Positions 1 through 9,563 of a DNA stretch of 64,000 bases are shown in pieces. The stretch lies in assembly GCF_024198175.1 (NCBI RefSeq), contig NZ_JAJVKV010000027.1, positions 1 to 64,000 of the forward strand, given 5' to 3'. A program made the translations under genes and the position numbers. Origin of the DNA: Pyxidicoccus xibeiensis (GTDB lineage: Bacteria; Myxococcota; Myxococcia; Myxococcales; Myxococcaceae). Below the pieces are notes generated by a model. It made no database searches. It saw only the letters and a program-made list of their open reading frames with translations, and was not told the DNA's origin. Within the stretch, counting starts at the first letter, position 1. Each line of letters starts with the position of its first letter.

Positions 1-765
1 CCGTCCAGGCGTAGGTCGCAGGGGTCGGGTCGACGTTGCCCGCGGTGTCCACCGCGCGCACGGCCAGGGTGTGGTTGCCGTTCGCCAGGCCGGTGAAGGT
101 GCGCGGGTCGGTGCAGGCCACGAAGGCCGCGCCATCCAGCGAGCACTGGTAGGTGACGGGGCTCTCGTTGGAGCTGAAGTCGAAGGTCGCCGACGTGGAC
201 GCCGTCACGGCCGTCGGGCCGCTGACAATCGTCGTATCCGGAGGAGCGGTGTCCACCGTCCAGGCGTAGGTCGCAGGGGTCGGGTCGACGTTGCCCGCGG
301 TGTCCACCGCGCGCACGGCCAGGGTGTGGTTGCCGTTCGCCAGGCCGGTGAAGGTGCGCGGGTCGGTGCAGGCCACGAAGGCAGCGCCGTCCAGGCTGCA
401 CTGGTAGGTGACGGGGCTCTCGTTGGAGCTGAAGTCGAACGTCGCGCTGGTGGAGTTCGTCACGGCAGCGGGGCCACTCACGATGGTGGTATCCGGCACG
501 GTGGCGTCCACCGTCCAGGCGTAGGTCGCGGGCGTCGAGTCGACGTTGCCCGCGGTGTCCACCGCGCGCACGGCCAGGGTGTGGTTGCCGTTCGCCAGGC
601 CGGTGAAGGTGCGCGGGTCGGTGCAGGCCACGAAGGCCGCGCCGTCCAGCGAGCACTGGTAGGTGACGGGACTCTCGTTGGAGCTGAAGTCGAACGTCGC
701 GCTGGTGGAGTTCGTCACTGCGGCGGGGCCGCTGACAATCGTCGTGTCCGGCGGCGTGCTGTCCG
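1..765 (-). repeat. Three near-identical 255-bp tandem coding repeats
   Basis: The motif ccgtccaggcgtaggtcgc recurs at positions 1, 256 and 511, giving an exact 255-bp period (85 codons). Copies differ at few positions even at silent sites, which suggests recent unequal crossing-over or gene conversion. Each unit encodes one Ig-like domain with a conserved Cys pair (QCSLDG and ACTDP). The array continues past the left edge of the window. Confidence 0.9.
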
Positions 766-2461
766 TGACCACGGTGAAGGTGTTGGTGTTGCTGCGGGGA
801 CTGGCCACACCCTGCACCTCGGCCACCGCGCTCACGTTGTGCGCACCGACCGCCAGGTCCGTCGTCGGCGTGAAGGTAAAGTTGCCCGCCGCGTCGGCCG
901 TCACACGGCCAATCTCGATGTTGTCGACGGTGATGACCACCGTCGAGCCCGCCGGCGCCGTACCGGTGATGGGAGGACGCACACCCGTCGTAGAGCCGTT
1001 GGCCGGCGTCACCACCACCGGAGCGGCGGGGGCCGCGGGGAACGCGCCCGCAAGCACGCTGACCACACCCGGGCTTCCGGCCACGGCGCCGTAGTTCACA
1101 CCATCCTGAGCGCCAGCCGTCGGCTGGGTGCCCGCCGCGCCGCCCGTGACGACGGGCGAGCAGCCGACCGTCGCTCCCTGCACCAGGACATGCCCGCCGC
1201 CACCACCACCACCCGTTCCGTGAGGCGTCGCGAAGACGGAACTACCGCCGCTGCCACCACGAGCAGTGACGGTGTTCGCGCTGCAGGTCAGGTTGCCCGT
1301 GAAGCGCATGTAGATGGTGCCGCCCGCGCCACCACCACCCGCCGCGTCGTTGCCCCCGCCTTGCGCGTTCTGTCCCGCCACGCCATCCGCGCTCACCGCG
1401 CCAGCGCCCGCCAGCGATGCGGCGCGCATGAACACGACGCCACCACCGGCGTTGCCCATACCGCCGAGGTCGTCATTGCTGTGGCCAGCGCCGCCACCAC
1501 CGCCGAAGAGCCCGCGGCTCACGGCGTCATAGTTCATCCGCACACCACCACGCCCGCCCACGTCCCGCGCAGGCGCTTCTTCGCCGTTCCAGGTGCGGCC
1601 ACCCTTGCCACCCGCGCCCGCGCCACCGCCACCGCCACCGCCCGAGTTGTGGCAGATGCCGCCACCACCACCATTGGCGATGTTGCCGTAGCCCGTCGTG
1701 CCAGCCGGCGGAGGGAACGTGTCGAGCGTGGGGGCATAGGCGCCTGGAAACACGCCCTCGCCCTTCATGGCACCGTCCGGCCACACAGCGTCAAAACCGG
1801 TACACGCGTCCCCAGCGCCGTTCATGAAGATGCCACCACGGAACCCCGCGCCCGTGGCAGAGATGGAGCCTGCGTTGTTCACCGCTCCCGTCGCCAGGAA
1901 GGCCAGCACGCCGCCCGTGGTCCCATCCCAGGTCCGGGCGACGAGGCTGCCTCCAGCGTTGATGTTCACGGTGCTGTACTCGCGCACCAGCACCGCCTGG
2001 GTCCCGGTCGCCCCGAAGGCCACCGTGAGCGGCTGGGTGAAGCTGAGCCGGGTCGCGGTGAGGGACTGGACGCGCGCCAGCTGCCAGCGGCCCATCGTAT
2101 TGCCGGACATGTCGAGGGGCGTCTGACTGCCCGACGTGGGCCTCGGGGAGAGGCCCGTGCTCTGGAGCACCATCACCAGGTCGCCGACAGCGAAGCCTGT
2201 CGTGGTGGCCACGGTGACGAAGCTCTGGCCCGCCGGAACGGCCGCCGTCACCCGCGTATAGACGTTGACGACGGTGTTGGCGGCGTTGACGGTCAGCGCG
2301 CCGTCCTGGGCATTGCCCAGCTGGAAGATGTCGGGCTCGGCGTGCGCGGCGGGAGCCACCAGCGCGACGCACAGGAGCGCCAGCAGGCCAGCAGCAGGCA
2401 GGCGAGCACGTACGCGCTTCGCCGATGCCAGCGGAAGAGGGGTGTGGGTGTTGTCGTTCAT
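1..2461 (-). CDS. AgmC-like secreted repeat protein (3' end outside window)
   Basis: The minus-strand frame opens with ATG at 2461 and stays open to the window edge, giving about 820 residues without a stop. Residues 1-40 form a Sec signal peptide ending near Ala-His-Ala. Next comes a roughly 300-residue domain containing the phrase DIFQLGNAQDGALTV, then a very glycine-rich stretch (about 255-420), an Ig-like domain beginning APAAPVVVTPANGST, and tandem 85-residue Ig-like repeats of the type DTTIVSGP...YQCSLDGAAF. Myxobacterial proteins with this plan are often annotated as adventurous gliding motility protein AgmC, but paralogues are common, so AgmC function is not proven here. The gene follows the ftsA terminator and has its own leader. 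There is no obvious Shine-Dalgarno sequence before the ATG. It is probably exported to the cell surface. Confidence 0.8.
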   Translation of the reverse strand, partial: MNDNTHTPLPLASAKRVRARLPAAGLLALLCVALVAPAAHAEPDIFQLGNAQDGALTVNAANTVVNVYTRVTAAVPAGQSFVTVATTTGFAVGDLVMVLQSTGLSPRPTSGSQTPLDMSGNTMGRWQLARVQSLTATRLSFTQPLTVAFGATGTQAVLVREYSTVNINAGGSLVARTWDGTTGGVLAFLATGAVNNAGSISATGAGFRGGIFMNGAGDACTGFDAVWPDGAMKGEGVFPGAYAPTLDTFPPPAGTTGYGNIANGGGGGICHNSGGGGGGGAGAGGKGGRTWNGEEAPARDVGGRGGVRMNYDAVSRGLFGGGGGAGHSNDDLGGMGNAGGGVVFMRAASLAGAGAVSADGVAGQNAQGGGNDAAGGGGAGGTIYMRFTGNLTCSANTVTARGGSGGSSVFATPHGTGGGGGGGHVLVQGATVGCSPVVTGGAAGTQPTAGAQDGVNYGAVAGSPGVVSVLAGAFPAAPAAPVVVTPANGSTTGVRPPITGTAPAGSTVVITVDNIEIGRVTADAAGNFTFTPTTDLAVGAHNVSAVAEVQGVASPRSNTNTFTVVTDSTPPDTTIVSGPAAVTNSTSATFDFSSNESPVTYQCSLDGAAFVACTDPRTFTGLANGNHTLAVRAVDTAGNVDSTPATYAWTVDATVPDTTIVSGPAAVTNSTSATFDFSSNESPVTYQCSLDGAAFVACTDPRTFTGLANGNHTLAVRAVDTAGNVDPTPATYAWTVDTAPPDTTIVSGPTAVTASTSATFDFSSNESPVTYQCSLDGAAFVACTDPRTFTGLANGNHTLAVRAVDTAGNVDPTPATYAWT

Positions 2462-2753
2462 AGAGGCAGCGCCGCGCGAGGTGGGATGGGGTCCCGGCGG
2501 CAACGGCCGCACATAGCAATCCCGGAGCCATCCTCCGTCCACTTCCCAACCCTCACAGTTCCAGGGGGTTCCAAGACCCACCCCTCCCCTCTTCCGAGGG
2601 GAGATCCGAATCACGGATCCGGATTCTGGAAACCGGATTGCTTGGCCCCCCAACAGCGCCCCCCTCGTTGACGCGTCAAACCCGGACGCGGCACCGGCCT
2701 GACGCGTCCACGACCGACGCAGGGCCGCGGTGACGCACCAGGCCAGAACGCAA
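2462..2753. promoter_or_regulatory. Leader and probable promoter region of the AgmC-like gene
   Basis: This 290-bp gap holds no gene. Two GACGCGTC boxes lie 31 bp apart (2670-2677 and 2701-2708); the first sits inside the perfect 12-bp palindrome TTGACGCGTCAA at 2668-2679. A perfect hairpin (CTCCCCTC, TTCC loop, GAGGGGAG) lies at 2584-2603 in the presumed leader. I could not place a convincing -10 box, so the exact promoter remains open. Confidence 0.4.
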
Positions 2754-2781
2754 AAGGGGCCCTCCTTCCGGAGAGCCCCTT
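2752..2781 (-). terminator. Rho-independent terminator of the dcw operon
   Basis: Read on the minus strand, a stem of about 12 bp with one mismatch (AAGGGGCTCTCC, GGAA loop, GGAGGGCCCCTT) is followed by TTTTG. It starts about 34 nt after the ftsA stop codon, where the cluster transcript would be expected to end. Confidence 0.8.
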
Positions 2782-2814
2782 CGCACGGCGGCGGGCACTG
2801 AAGCCCGGCGCGGC

Positions 2815-4047
2815 CTAGAAGATTTCCTCGAGCCACTCGCGCATGCGGCCCTTCACCTTCTTGTACACGTTCTCCTCGCGGATGCGGAACATGCGCCGGT
2901 CCAGGTGCTTGGCACCGTAGACGACCAGGCCCACGCCCGTGGCGTACATGGGGCTCTTCACCACGTCCACCAGCCCGCCGATGCCGCGCGGCATGCCCCG
3001 GCGCACCGGCAGCCCGAGCACTTCCTCCGCCAGCTCCGGCATGCCCGCCAGCAGCGTGGAGCCACCCGTAATCACCACGCCCGAGGCCAGCAGGTCCTCG
3101 TAGCCGCACTTCTGGATTTCACGGTGCACGAGCTGGAAGATCTCCTCCACGCGCGGCTCCAGAATCTCGCAGAGAATCTGCCGCCCGAGCACGCGCGGCT
3201 GCCGGCCGCCCACGCTGGGCACCTCAATCGTGTCGTCCTTGTTGATGAGCGACGCGAGCGCGCAGCCGTACTTCTGCTTGATGCGCTCGGCCTCGTGCGC
3301 GGGCGTGCGCAGGCCGATGGCGATGTCGCTCGTCAGGTTGTTGCCACCCAGCGCAATCACCGCCGTGTGGACGATGGAGCCGCCGGAGAAGATGGCGATG
3401 TCCGTGGTGCCGCCGCCGATGTCGACGAGGCACACGCCCAGCTCCTTCTCGTCCTCGCCCAGCACCGCCTCCGCGCTGGCCAGCGGCTGCAGGACGATGT
3501 CGGAGACGTTGAGCCCCGTGCGGTTGGCGCACTTGACGATGTTCTGCGCGCTGGAGACGGCCCCGGTGACGATGTGCACCTTGGCCTCCAGGCGCACGCC
3601 CGCCATGCCCAGCGGCTCCTTGATGCCGCCCTGGTCGTCGATGATGAACTCTTGCGGCAGGACGTGGATGACCTCCCGGTCCAGGGGAATGGCCACCGCC
3701 TTCGCCGCGTCGATGACGCGCGCGATGTCCGCCTCGCGGACCTCCTTGTCCTTCACCGCGACGATGCCCTGGGAGTTGAAGCCCTTGATGTGGCCACCGG
3801 CGATGCCCGTGTAGACGTGGGAGATCTCCGCCCCCGCCATCAGCTCCGCCTCTTCGACGGCGCGGCGGATGGAGGAGACCGTGGCCTCGATGTTGACCAC
3901 CACGCCCTTGCGCAGCCCCTTCGACGGGTGCGTACCGATGCCGATGATGTCGATGCCGCTGTCGGTCAGCTCCCCGACGATGGCGCAGATCTTCGTCGTG
4001 CCGATGTCGAGGCCGACGATGATCTCCCCCGACTTCTGCTTCGCCAT
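2815..4047 (-). CDS. ftsA: Cell division protein FtsA
   Basis: This actin-like protein tethers FtsZ to the inner membrane and recruits later division proteins. The ATG at 4047 was chosen over an upstream in-frame start because GGGAGGG lies just before it. The 410-residue product has the phosphate-1 loop VGLDIGTTKICAIVGEL near the N-terminus, the 1C domain, the phosphate-2 motif VCLVDIGGGTTDIAIF and the adenosine motif VVITGGSTLLAGMPEL. It ends in a basic and aromatic amphipathic helix (KVKGRMREWLEEIF) that fits membrane targeting. It is the last gene of the cluster and is followed by a terminator. ftsZ, its usual downstream neighbour, is not adjacent. Confidence 0.97.
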   Translation of the reverse strand: MAKQKSGEIIVGLDIGTTKICAIVGELTDSGIDIIGIGTHPSKGLRKGVVVNIEATVSSIRRAVEEAELMAGAEISHVYTGIAGGHIKGFNSQGIVAVKDKEVREADIARVIDAAKAVAIPLDREVIHVLPQEFIIDDQGGIKEPLGMAGVRLEAKVHIVTGAVSSAQNIVKCANRTGLNVSDIVLQPLASAEAVLGEDEKELGVCLVDIGGGTTDIAIFSGGSIVHTAVIALGGNNLTSDIAIGLRTPAHEAERIKQKYGCALASLINKDDTIEVPSVGGRQPRVLGRQILCEILEPRVEEIFQLVHREIQKCGYEDLLASGVVITGGSTLLAGMPELAEEVLGLPVRRGMPRGIGGLVDVVKSPMYATGVGLVVYGAKHLDRRMFRIREENVYKKVKGRMREWLEEIF

Positions 4048-4091
4048 GACAACCCTCCCAGGCCCCCCACTCTCGTGAAAGGGGCATCCGC

Positions 4092-4946
4092 TTACCGCGT
4101 CGAGACCCCGTTCCTCTCGGAGACAGGGCTCGAAAGCTTCACCGCCACCCAACCGGGTCGGGCACGGTTATCCAGGTGAATGATCTCCGCTGCAAGCCCC
4201 CTCGCACCCAGCTCTCGCCGGACACGGGCCAGCCGTTGCAGCTTGACCTCGGAATCTCCTTGTCCCAGGCGCACTTCCTGGCCGGACGCCGTCACCAGCG
4301 CCAGACCCTGCGCCTCCATGCGGACCTCGGACAGCCGCTCGTCCTTGCCGGGGGACAGTCGCGTGTACGCGCCCGCCACCTCCAGCGCCGCGCGCAGGCG
4401 CTCGCGCGCCACCGCCGGGTCCGTCACGTAGCCTTCCCTGTCCAACCCCGTGACGAGCGGCAAATCCAGCCCGTCCCCGGGCGTCACCCGCTTGAAGGGC
4501 TCACCGGCCTCGTCCAGGACGTACAGCTCGCTGAGCACCGCCAGGGCCACCGGCACGTGCTCGGACACCTCCACCGACACGCGGTTGGGGAAGCGCCGCG
4601 TCACCTCCACCGTCTTCACCCACGGGTGCTGGAGCATGGCGCGCTCCAGCGCGCCCACGTCCAGCGTCCACAGGTTCTGCCCCTTCGTCAGCGCGGCCAG
4701 CCGCAGCAGCTCCACCCGCGAGGCGCGCTGCAGTCCGGAGAAGGACACCGCCGCCAGGTCGAAGCGCGGCGACGTCAGCGCCCACCGGCGCAGTTCCACC
4801 CCGCCCCACACCAGCAGCGCGGTGGCCAGCGTCAGCCCCACCACCTTCAGCACGCCAGGGCCGTGCGAGCGCACGGCGCCCTTGACCGCCTCCTTCTGCT
4901 GGGCGGTGTCTTGACGGCGGCGATTTCGCGTTCTGCCAAAGGCCAT
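4092..4946 (-). CDS. ftsQ: Cell division protein FtsQ (DivIB)
   Basis: This bitopic divisome protein links early and late division proteins with FtsL and FtsB. From the ATG at 4946 it has 284 residues: a basic cytoplasmic N-terminus (RTRNRRRQ), one transmembrane helix at about residues 32-51, a POTRA domain (RFDLAAVSFSGLQRASRVEL...) and the FtsQ/DivIB beta domain. No clear Shine-Dalgarno sequence precedes this ATG; a GTG at 4991 would add 15 residues and also lacks one. A strong hairpin lies at 4960-4978, so the start and its efficiency are uncertain. The gene ends 44 bp before ftsA. Confidence 0.93.
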   Translation of the reverse strand: MAFGRTRNRRRQDTAQQKEAVKGAVRSHGPGVLKVVGLTLATALLVWGGVELRRWALTSPRFDLAAVSFSGLQRASRVELLRLAALTKGQNLWTLDVGALERAMLQHPWVKTVEVTRRFPNRVSVEVSEHVPVALAVLSELYVLDEAGEPFKRVTPGDGLDLPLVTGLDREGYVTDPAVARERLRAALEVAGAYTRLSPGKDERLSEVRMEAQGLALVTASGQEVRLGQGDSEVKLQRLARVRRELGARGLAAEIIHLDNRARPGWVAVKLSSPVSERNGVSTR

Positions 4947-4959
4947 GGGTCGGGACGGT

Positions 4960-5027
4960 CGCACGCATGCTGCGTGCGGATGGATCTCCACGCCAGTTTT
5001 TGGCTACAGGTACGTCGCTGTAGCGAC
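4960..5027 (-). promoter_or_regulatory. Hairpin-rich ddl-ftsQ intergenic segment
   Basis: The 160-bp gap between ddl and ftsQ is the largest break inside the cluster. It contains a perfect 8-bp stem with a 3-nt loop at 4960-4978 (CGCACGCA/TGCGTGCG), a short GCCA/TGGC stem at 4992-5004 and a 6-bp stem at 5014-5027 (GTCGCT/AGCGAC). The first lies about 13 nt upstream of the chosen ftsQ ATG and could limit FtsQ translation or act in RNA processing; that role is inference. Confidence 0.4.
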
Positions 5028-5107
5028 CGGCGGCGGGGGTCGGGCCAGGAACTTCCGGAGGTTTTCGACGGGAGCGGACGCGAAGTTGCGTCGGCGCCCC
5101 CGCCGGC

Positions 5108-6064
5108 TCAGGCCTTGAGGGAGGCGCCCAAGAGGAGGCGCTCGCACAGGACCGGGAAGTCGATGCCGCGTCCGGCGGCAATCTTGGGCAGGAGGCTGGT
5201 GGCCGTCATGCCAGGCAGGGTGTTGATCTCCAGAAGAAACACTTCGCCTCCGTCGGTGACGATGACGTCCGAGCGCGAGCCCCCGCTACACCCCAGGGAC
5301 TTGTGCGCGGCCAGGCTCACCTCGTTCACCCGGGCATACTGCTCAGGAGGCAGGGGCGCGGGGAAGAGGTACTGCGTCCCGGAGCCCGCCTTGTACTTGG
5401 CGTCGTAGTCGTAGAACTCGCGCGCGGCGCGAACCTCGATGACGCCGAGGGCCTCATCGTCCAGGACTCCCCCCTGCACTTCGCGGCCCTTGATGAACTG
5501 CTCCACCATGAGGGTGCCGGCGTACTTCGCGGCGTCCGTCACCGCGGCGTCGTAGTCCGCGCGCGTCTTGACGATGTGCACGCCCACGCTGCTGCCCTCG
5601 CGGCTGGGCTTCACCACCACGGGGAACGGGAAGGGCAGCGAGTCCGCCGCCGCCAGCGCGGACTGCGCATCCGTGAAGGCCCGGTACGGCGGCGTGGGGA
5701 TGCCGTGCGCGAGGAAGATCTGCTTGGCGTACACCTTGTCCATGCCCACGGCGGAGGCCATCACCCCGCTGCCGGTGTAGGGGATGAACATGGACTCCAG
5801 CAGGCCCTGGAGGCACCCGTCCTCGCCGTAGCGGCCGTGTACCGCGAGCCACGCCACGTCCACCTTCTCCGCCAGCAGGCGCGCGGGCAGGTCCTTGCCC
5901 ACGTCGATGTCCACCACGTCGTAGCCCAGCGAGCGCAGCGCCCCGGCCACCGCCGCGCCGGTGCGCAGGGACACCTCGCGCTCCGCGGACAGGCCGCCAA
6001 ACAGCACGCCCACGCGCTTCGTCTTGAGCTCGTCCTTCGTGAAGGCACCGCGATTCGGGGTCAT
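5108..6064 (-). CDS. ddl: D-alanine--D-alanine ligase
   Basis: This enzyme makes the D-Ala-D-Ala dipeptide for peptidoglycan precursors, using ATP in the cytoplasm. The 318-residue protein has the Ddl N-terminal motif GVLFGGLSAEREVSLRTG, the substrate motif HGRYGEDGCLQGLLE, the ATP-grasp loop EGSSVGVH and the C-terminal metal/ATP motif LEINTLPGMTATSLLP. Length is normal for the family. Its ATG overlaps the murB stop by four bases (ATGA), so translation is probably coupled. An oddity is that it is followed by the only long gap within the cluster. Confidence 0.96.
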   Translation of the reverse strand: MTPNRGAFTKDELKTKRVGVLFGGLSAEREVSLRTGAAVAGALRSLGYDVVDIDVGKDLPARLLAEKVDVAWLAVHGRYGEDGCLQGLLESMFIPYTGSGVMASAVGMDKVYAKQIFLAHGIPTPPYRAFTDAQSALAAADSLPFPFPVVVKPSREGSSVGVHIVKTRADYDAAVTDAAKYAGTLMVEQFIKGREVQGGVLDDEALGVIEVRAAREFYDYDAKYKAGSGTQYLFPAPLPPEQYARVNEVSLAAHKSLGCSGGSRSDVIVTDGGEVFLLEINTLPGMTATSLLPKIAAGRGIDFPVLCERLLLGASLKA

Positions 6065-6996
6065 GGCAGGAACGCTCCCACGCGCTTGACTTCGGGTTTC
6101 ATGTCGACGCCGGTCTCCTCGCGCACCCGCTGCTGCATGAGGGTGACGAGGCCCAGCACGTCGCGGGCGGACGCTCCGCCCAGGTTGACGATCCAGTTGG
6201 CGTGCAGGGTGGACACCTGCGCGCGGCCCAACGTATGGCCCTTGAGGCCCACGAGCTCAATCAGCCGCCCGGCATGGTCGCCCGGCGGGTTGGTGAAGAC
6301 GCTGCCGAAGTTGGGCTGGCTCAAGGGCTGCGTGCGCTTGCGGTAGCCCAGGTCCGCGTCCATGGCCGCCTTGGACGCCGCCACGTCCCCCTTGCGCAAG
6401 AGGAAGCGCACCCGCGTGACGACGCCGCCCGCCGGCAGCTCCGAGTGGCGGTAGGCATGCGGCACCTGCGCCTTCGTCAGCCACCCCACCCCATCGGCCG
6501 TGGCCACCTCCACCGCCTCAATCGCGCGGAAGGCCTCCCCGTTCTTCGTGCCGGCGTTCATCGCCACCGCGCCGCCCAGCGTGCCGGGGATGCCGGCGAG
6601 GAACTCGGCGCCCACCAGCGCCTGCGCGCGCATGAGGTTGATGAGGCGGACGATGGCCGCGCCCGCGCCCAGCGTGAGGCGGCCCTCCTCGGGGCCCACG
6701 TCGGCGACCTCGGGGAAGAGGTCCCCGGGCAGCTTCACGGTGAAGCCCGCCACGCCGCCGTCGCCCACCAGGGTGTTGGCACCACCGCCGAGGATGCAGA
6801 CGGGCACGCCCTCGTCCCGCGCCAGCTTCAGCAGGGCCACCAGCGCGTCCGGCGTGCGCGGGCGCACCAGGGCCTCGGCGGCGCCGCCCACCCGGACGCT
6901 GGTGAGCGGGGCCAGGGGCTCGCCCGCCTTCACCTCGCAGCCGGGCAGCCGCTCCACGCGGGCCGCCAGCGCCGTCTTCACGCCCGCTTCCACCAT
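6061..6996 (-). CDS. murB: UDP-N-acetylenolpyruvoylglucosamine reductase
   Basis: MurB reduces UDP-GlcNAc-enolpyruvate to UDP-MurNAc with NADPH and bound FAD. The 311-residue protein shows the FAD-binding segment VCILGGGANTLVGDGGV, the catalytic-serine motif NFGSVFTNP and a C-terminal Glu in the MKPEVKRVG context. The compact size and the GSVFTNP motif suggest the shorter type II MurB class rather than the E. coli type. It starts 6 nt after the murC stop and overlaps ddl by four bases. Placement between murC and ddl matches the order of synthesis. Confidence 0.96.
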   Translation of the reverse strand: MVEAGVKTALAARVERLPGCEVKAGEPLAPLTSVRVGGAAEALVRPRTPDALVALLKLARDEGVPVCILGGGANTLVGDGGVAGFTVKLPGDLFPEVADVGPEEGRLTLGAGAAIVRLINLMRAQALVGAEFLAGIPGTLGGAVAMNAGTKNGEAFRAIEAVEVATADGVGWLTKAQVPHAYRHSELPAGGVVTRVRFLLRKGDVAASKAAMDADLGYRKRTQPLSQPNFGSVFTNPPGDHAGRLIELVGLKGHTLGRAQVSTLHANWIVNLGGASARDVLGLVTLMQQRVREETGVDMKPEVKRVGAFLP

Positions 6997-7002
6997 GGCG
7001 CC

Positions 7003-8417
<1,415 letters not shown>

Positions 8418-8421
<4 letters not shown>

Positions 8422-9563
8422 GAGTGGCTCCTGGGCGCCTTCTTCGGCTCGCTGGGGGCGCGCTCCCTACCATTGGGGCCCCACGTCTGCACCATCAGGT
8501 CGACGCAAACGTCCGCCAGCTCCTTCGCGGCCTCCGGACGGCCCAGCAGGCCCGCCTTCTTCTCCATGTTCTTGAGCTTCGCGGGGTCGCTCTTCAGGGT
8601 GCGGAGGGTCTCCGCCAGCTTCGCCCCGGTGAGCTCCGCCTCGCGGAACATCAGCGCCGCGCCCGCGTCCACCAGCGCCTTCGCATTCACGGCCTGGTGG
8701 TCATCCGTGGCGTGCGGAAAGGGGATGAGGATGCTGGCCTTCTTGCAGACCGTCAGCTCCGCGAGCGTGGTGGCGCCGGCGCGACAGACGACGAGGTCCG
8801 CCTTCGCGTACGCGCTCGACATGTCGTCGATGAACTCCACCACGTCCGCCTGGAAGCCCTTGTCGGCGTAGCCCTTGCGCACCTGCTCCAGGTCGTTCTT
8901 CCCCGTCTGGTGGACGAAGTGCAGCCCGTCCTTCAGGTCGCCCAGGGAGTCCAGCGCCTCGAGCATCCGCTGGTTGATGCCGCGCGCGCCCAGGCTGCCG
9001 CCGAAGACGAGCAGCGAGAAGCGCTCGTGCGCCACGTGGCTGCGCAGGTAGTTGTCCATCAGCTTGCGGCGGATGGGGTTGCCGATGAGCTGCACCTTCT
9101 TCTCGGGGAAGAACTGGCGCGCGCCCTCGAAGGCCGTGAAGACCACGCGCACCACCTTGCCCAGCAGCTTGTTGGTGAGGCCGGGCAGCGCGTTCTGCTC
9201 CTGGATGGCGGTGGGGATGCCCATCAGCCACGCCGCCAGCACCACCGGCCCGCTGGCATAGCCGCCCACGCCCACCACCACGTCCGGCTTCTGGCGGGCG
9301 AGGATGCGGAAGGACTCGATGAAGGCCAGCGGCAGCGCGATGAGCGCCTTGAGGAAGGCGAGGAGGCTCTTGCCCTTGAGGCCCTGCACCTTCACCAGCT
9401 CCAGCGGGTAGCCCTCCTTGGGCACCACGCGGGCTTCCAGGCCGCGCTCGGTGCCCACGAAGACCACCTCGTTGCCGTGGTGGCGCGTCGTCACCTCCTC
9501 CGCCAGGGCGATGCCCGGGAAGAGGTGGCCGCCGGTGCCGCCGCCCGCGATGAGGACCTTCAC
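8418..9563 (-). CDS. murG: Lipid II synthase MurG (undecaprenyl-PP-MurNAc-pentapeptide GlcNAc transferase)
   Basis: MurG transfers GlcNAc to lipid I on the inner face of the membrane. The start is the GTG at 9563, which overlaps the ftsW stop (GTGA); an apparent longer upstream frame is only the shadow of ftsW. The 381-residue protein has the acceptor loops [14 protein letters not shown] and [11 protein letters not shown], the second glycine loop [13 protein letters not shown] and the donor-site motif [14 protein letters not shown]. The C-terminal tail after about residue 355 is longer and more basic than in E. coli. Confidence 0.97.

Noticed and set aside
71-2671. Plus-strand 866-codon open frame
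   Set aside because: It is antisense to the AgmC-like gene; its Arg/Gly/His-rich composition shows it is a GC-driven shadow without domains.
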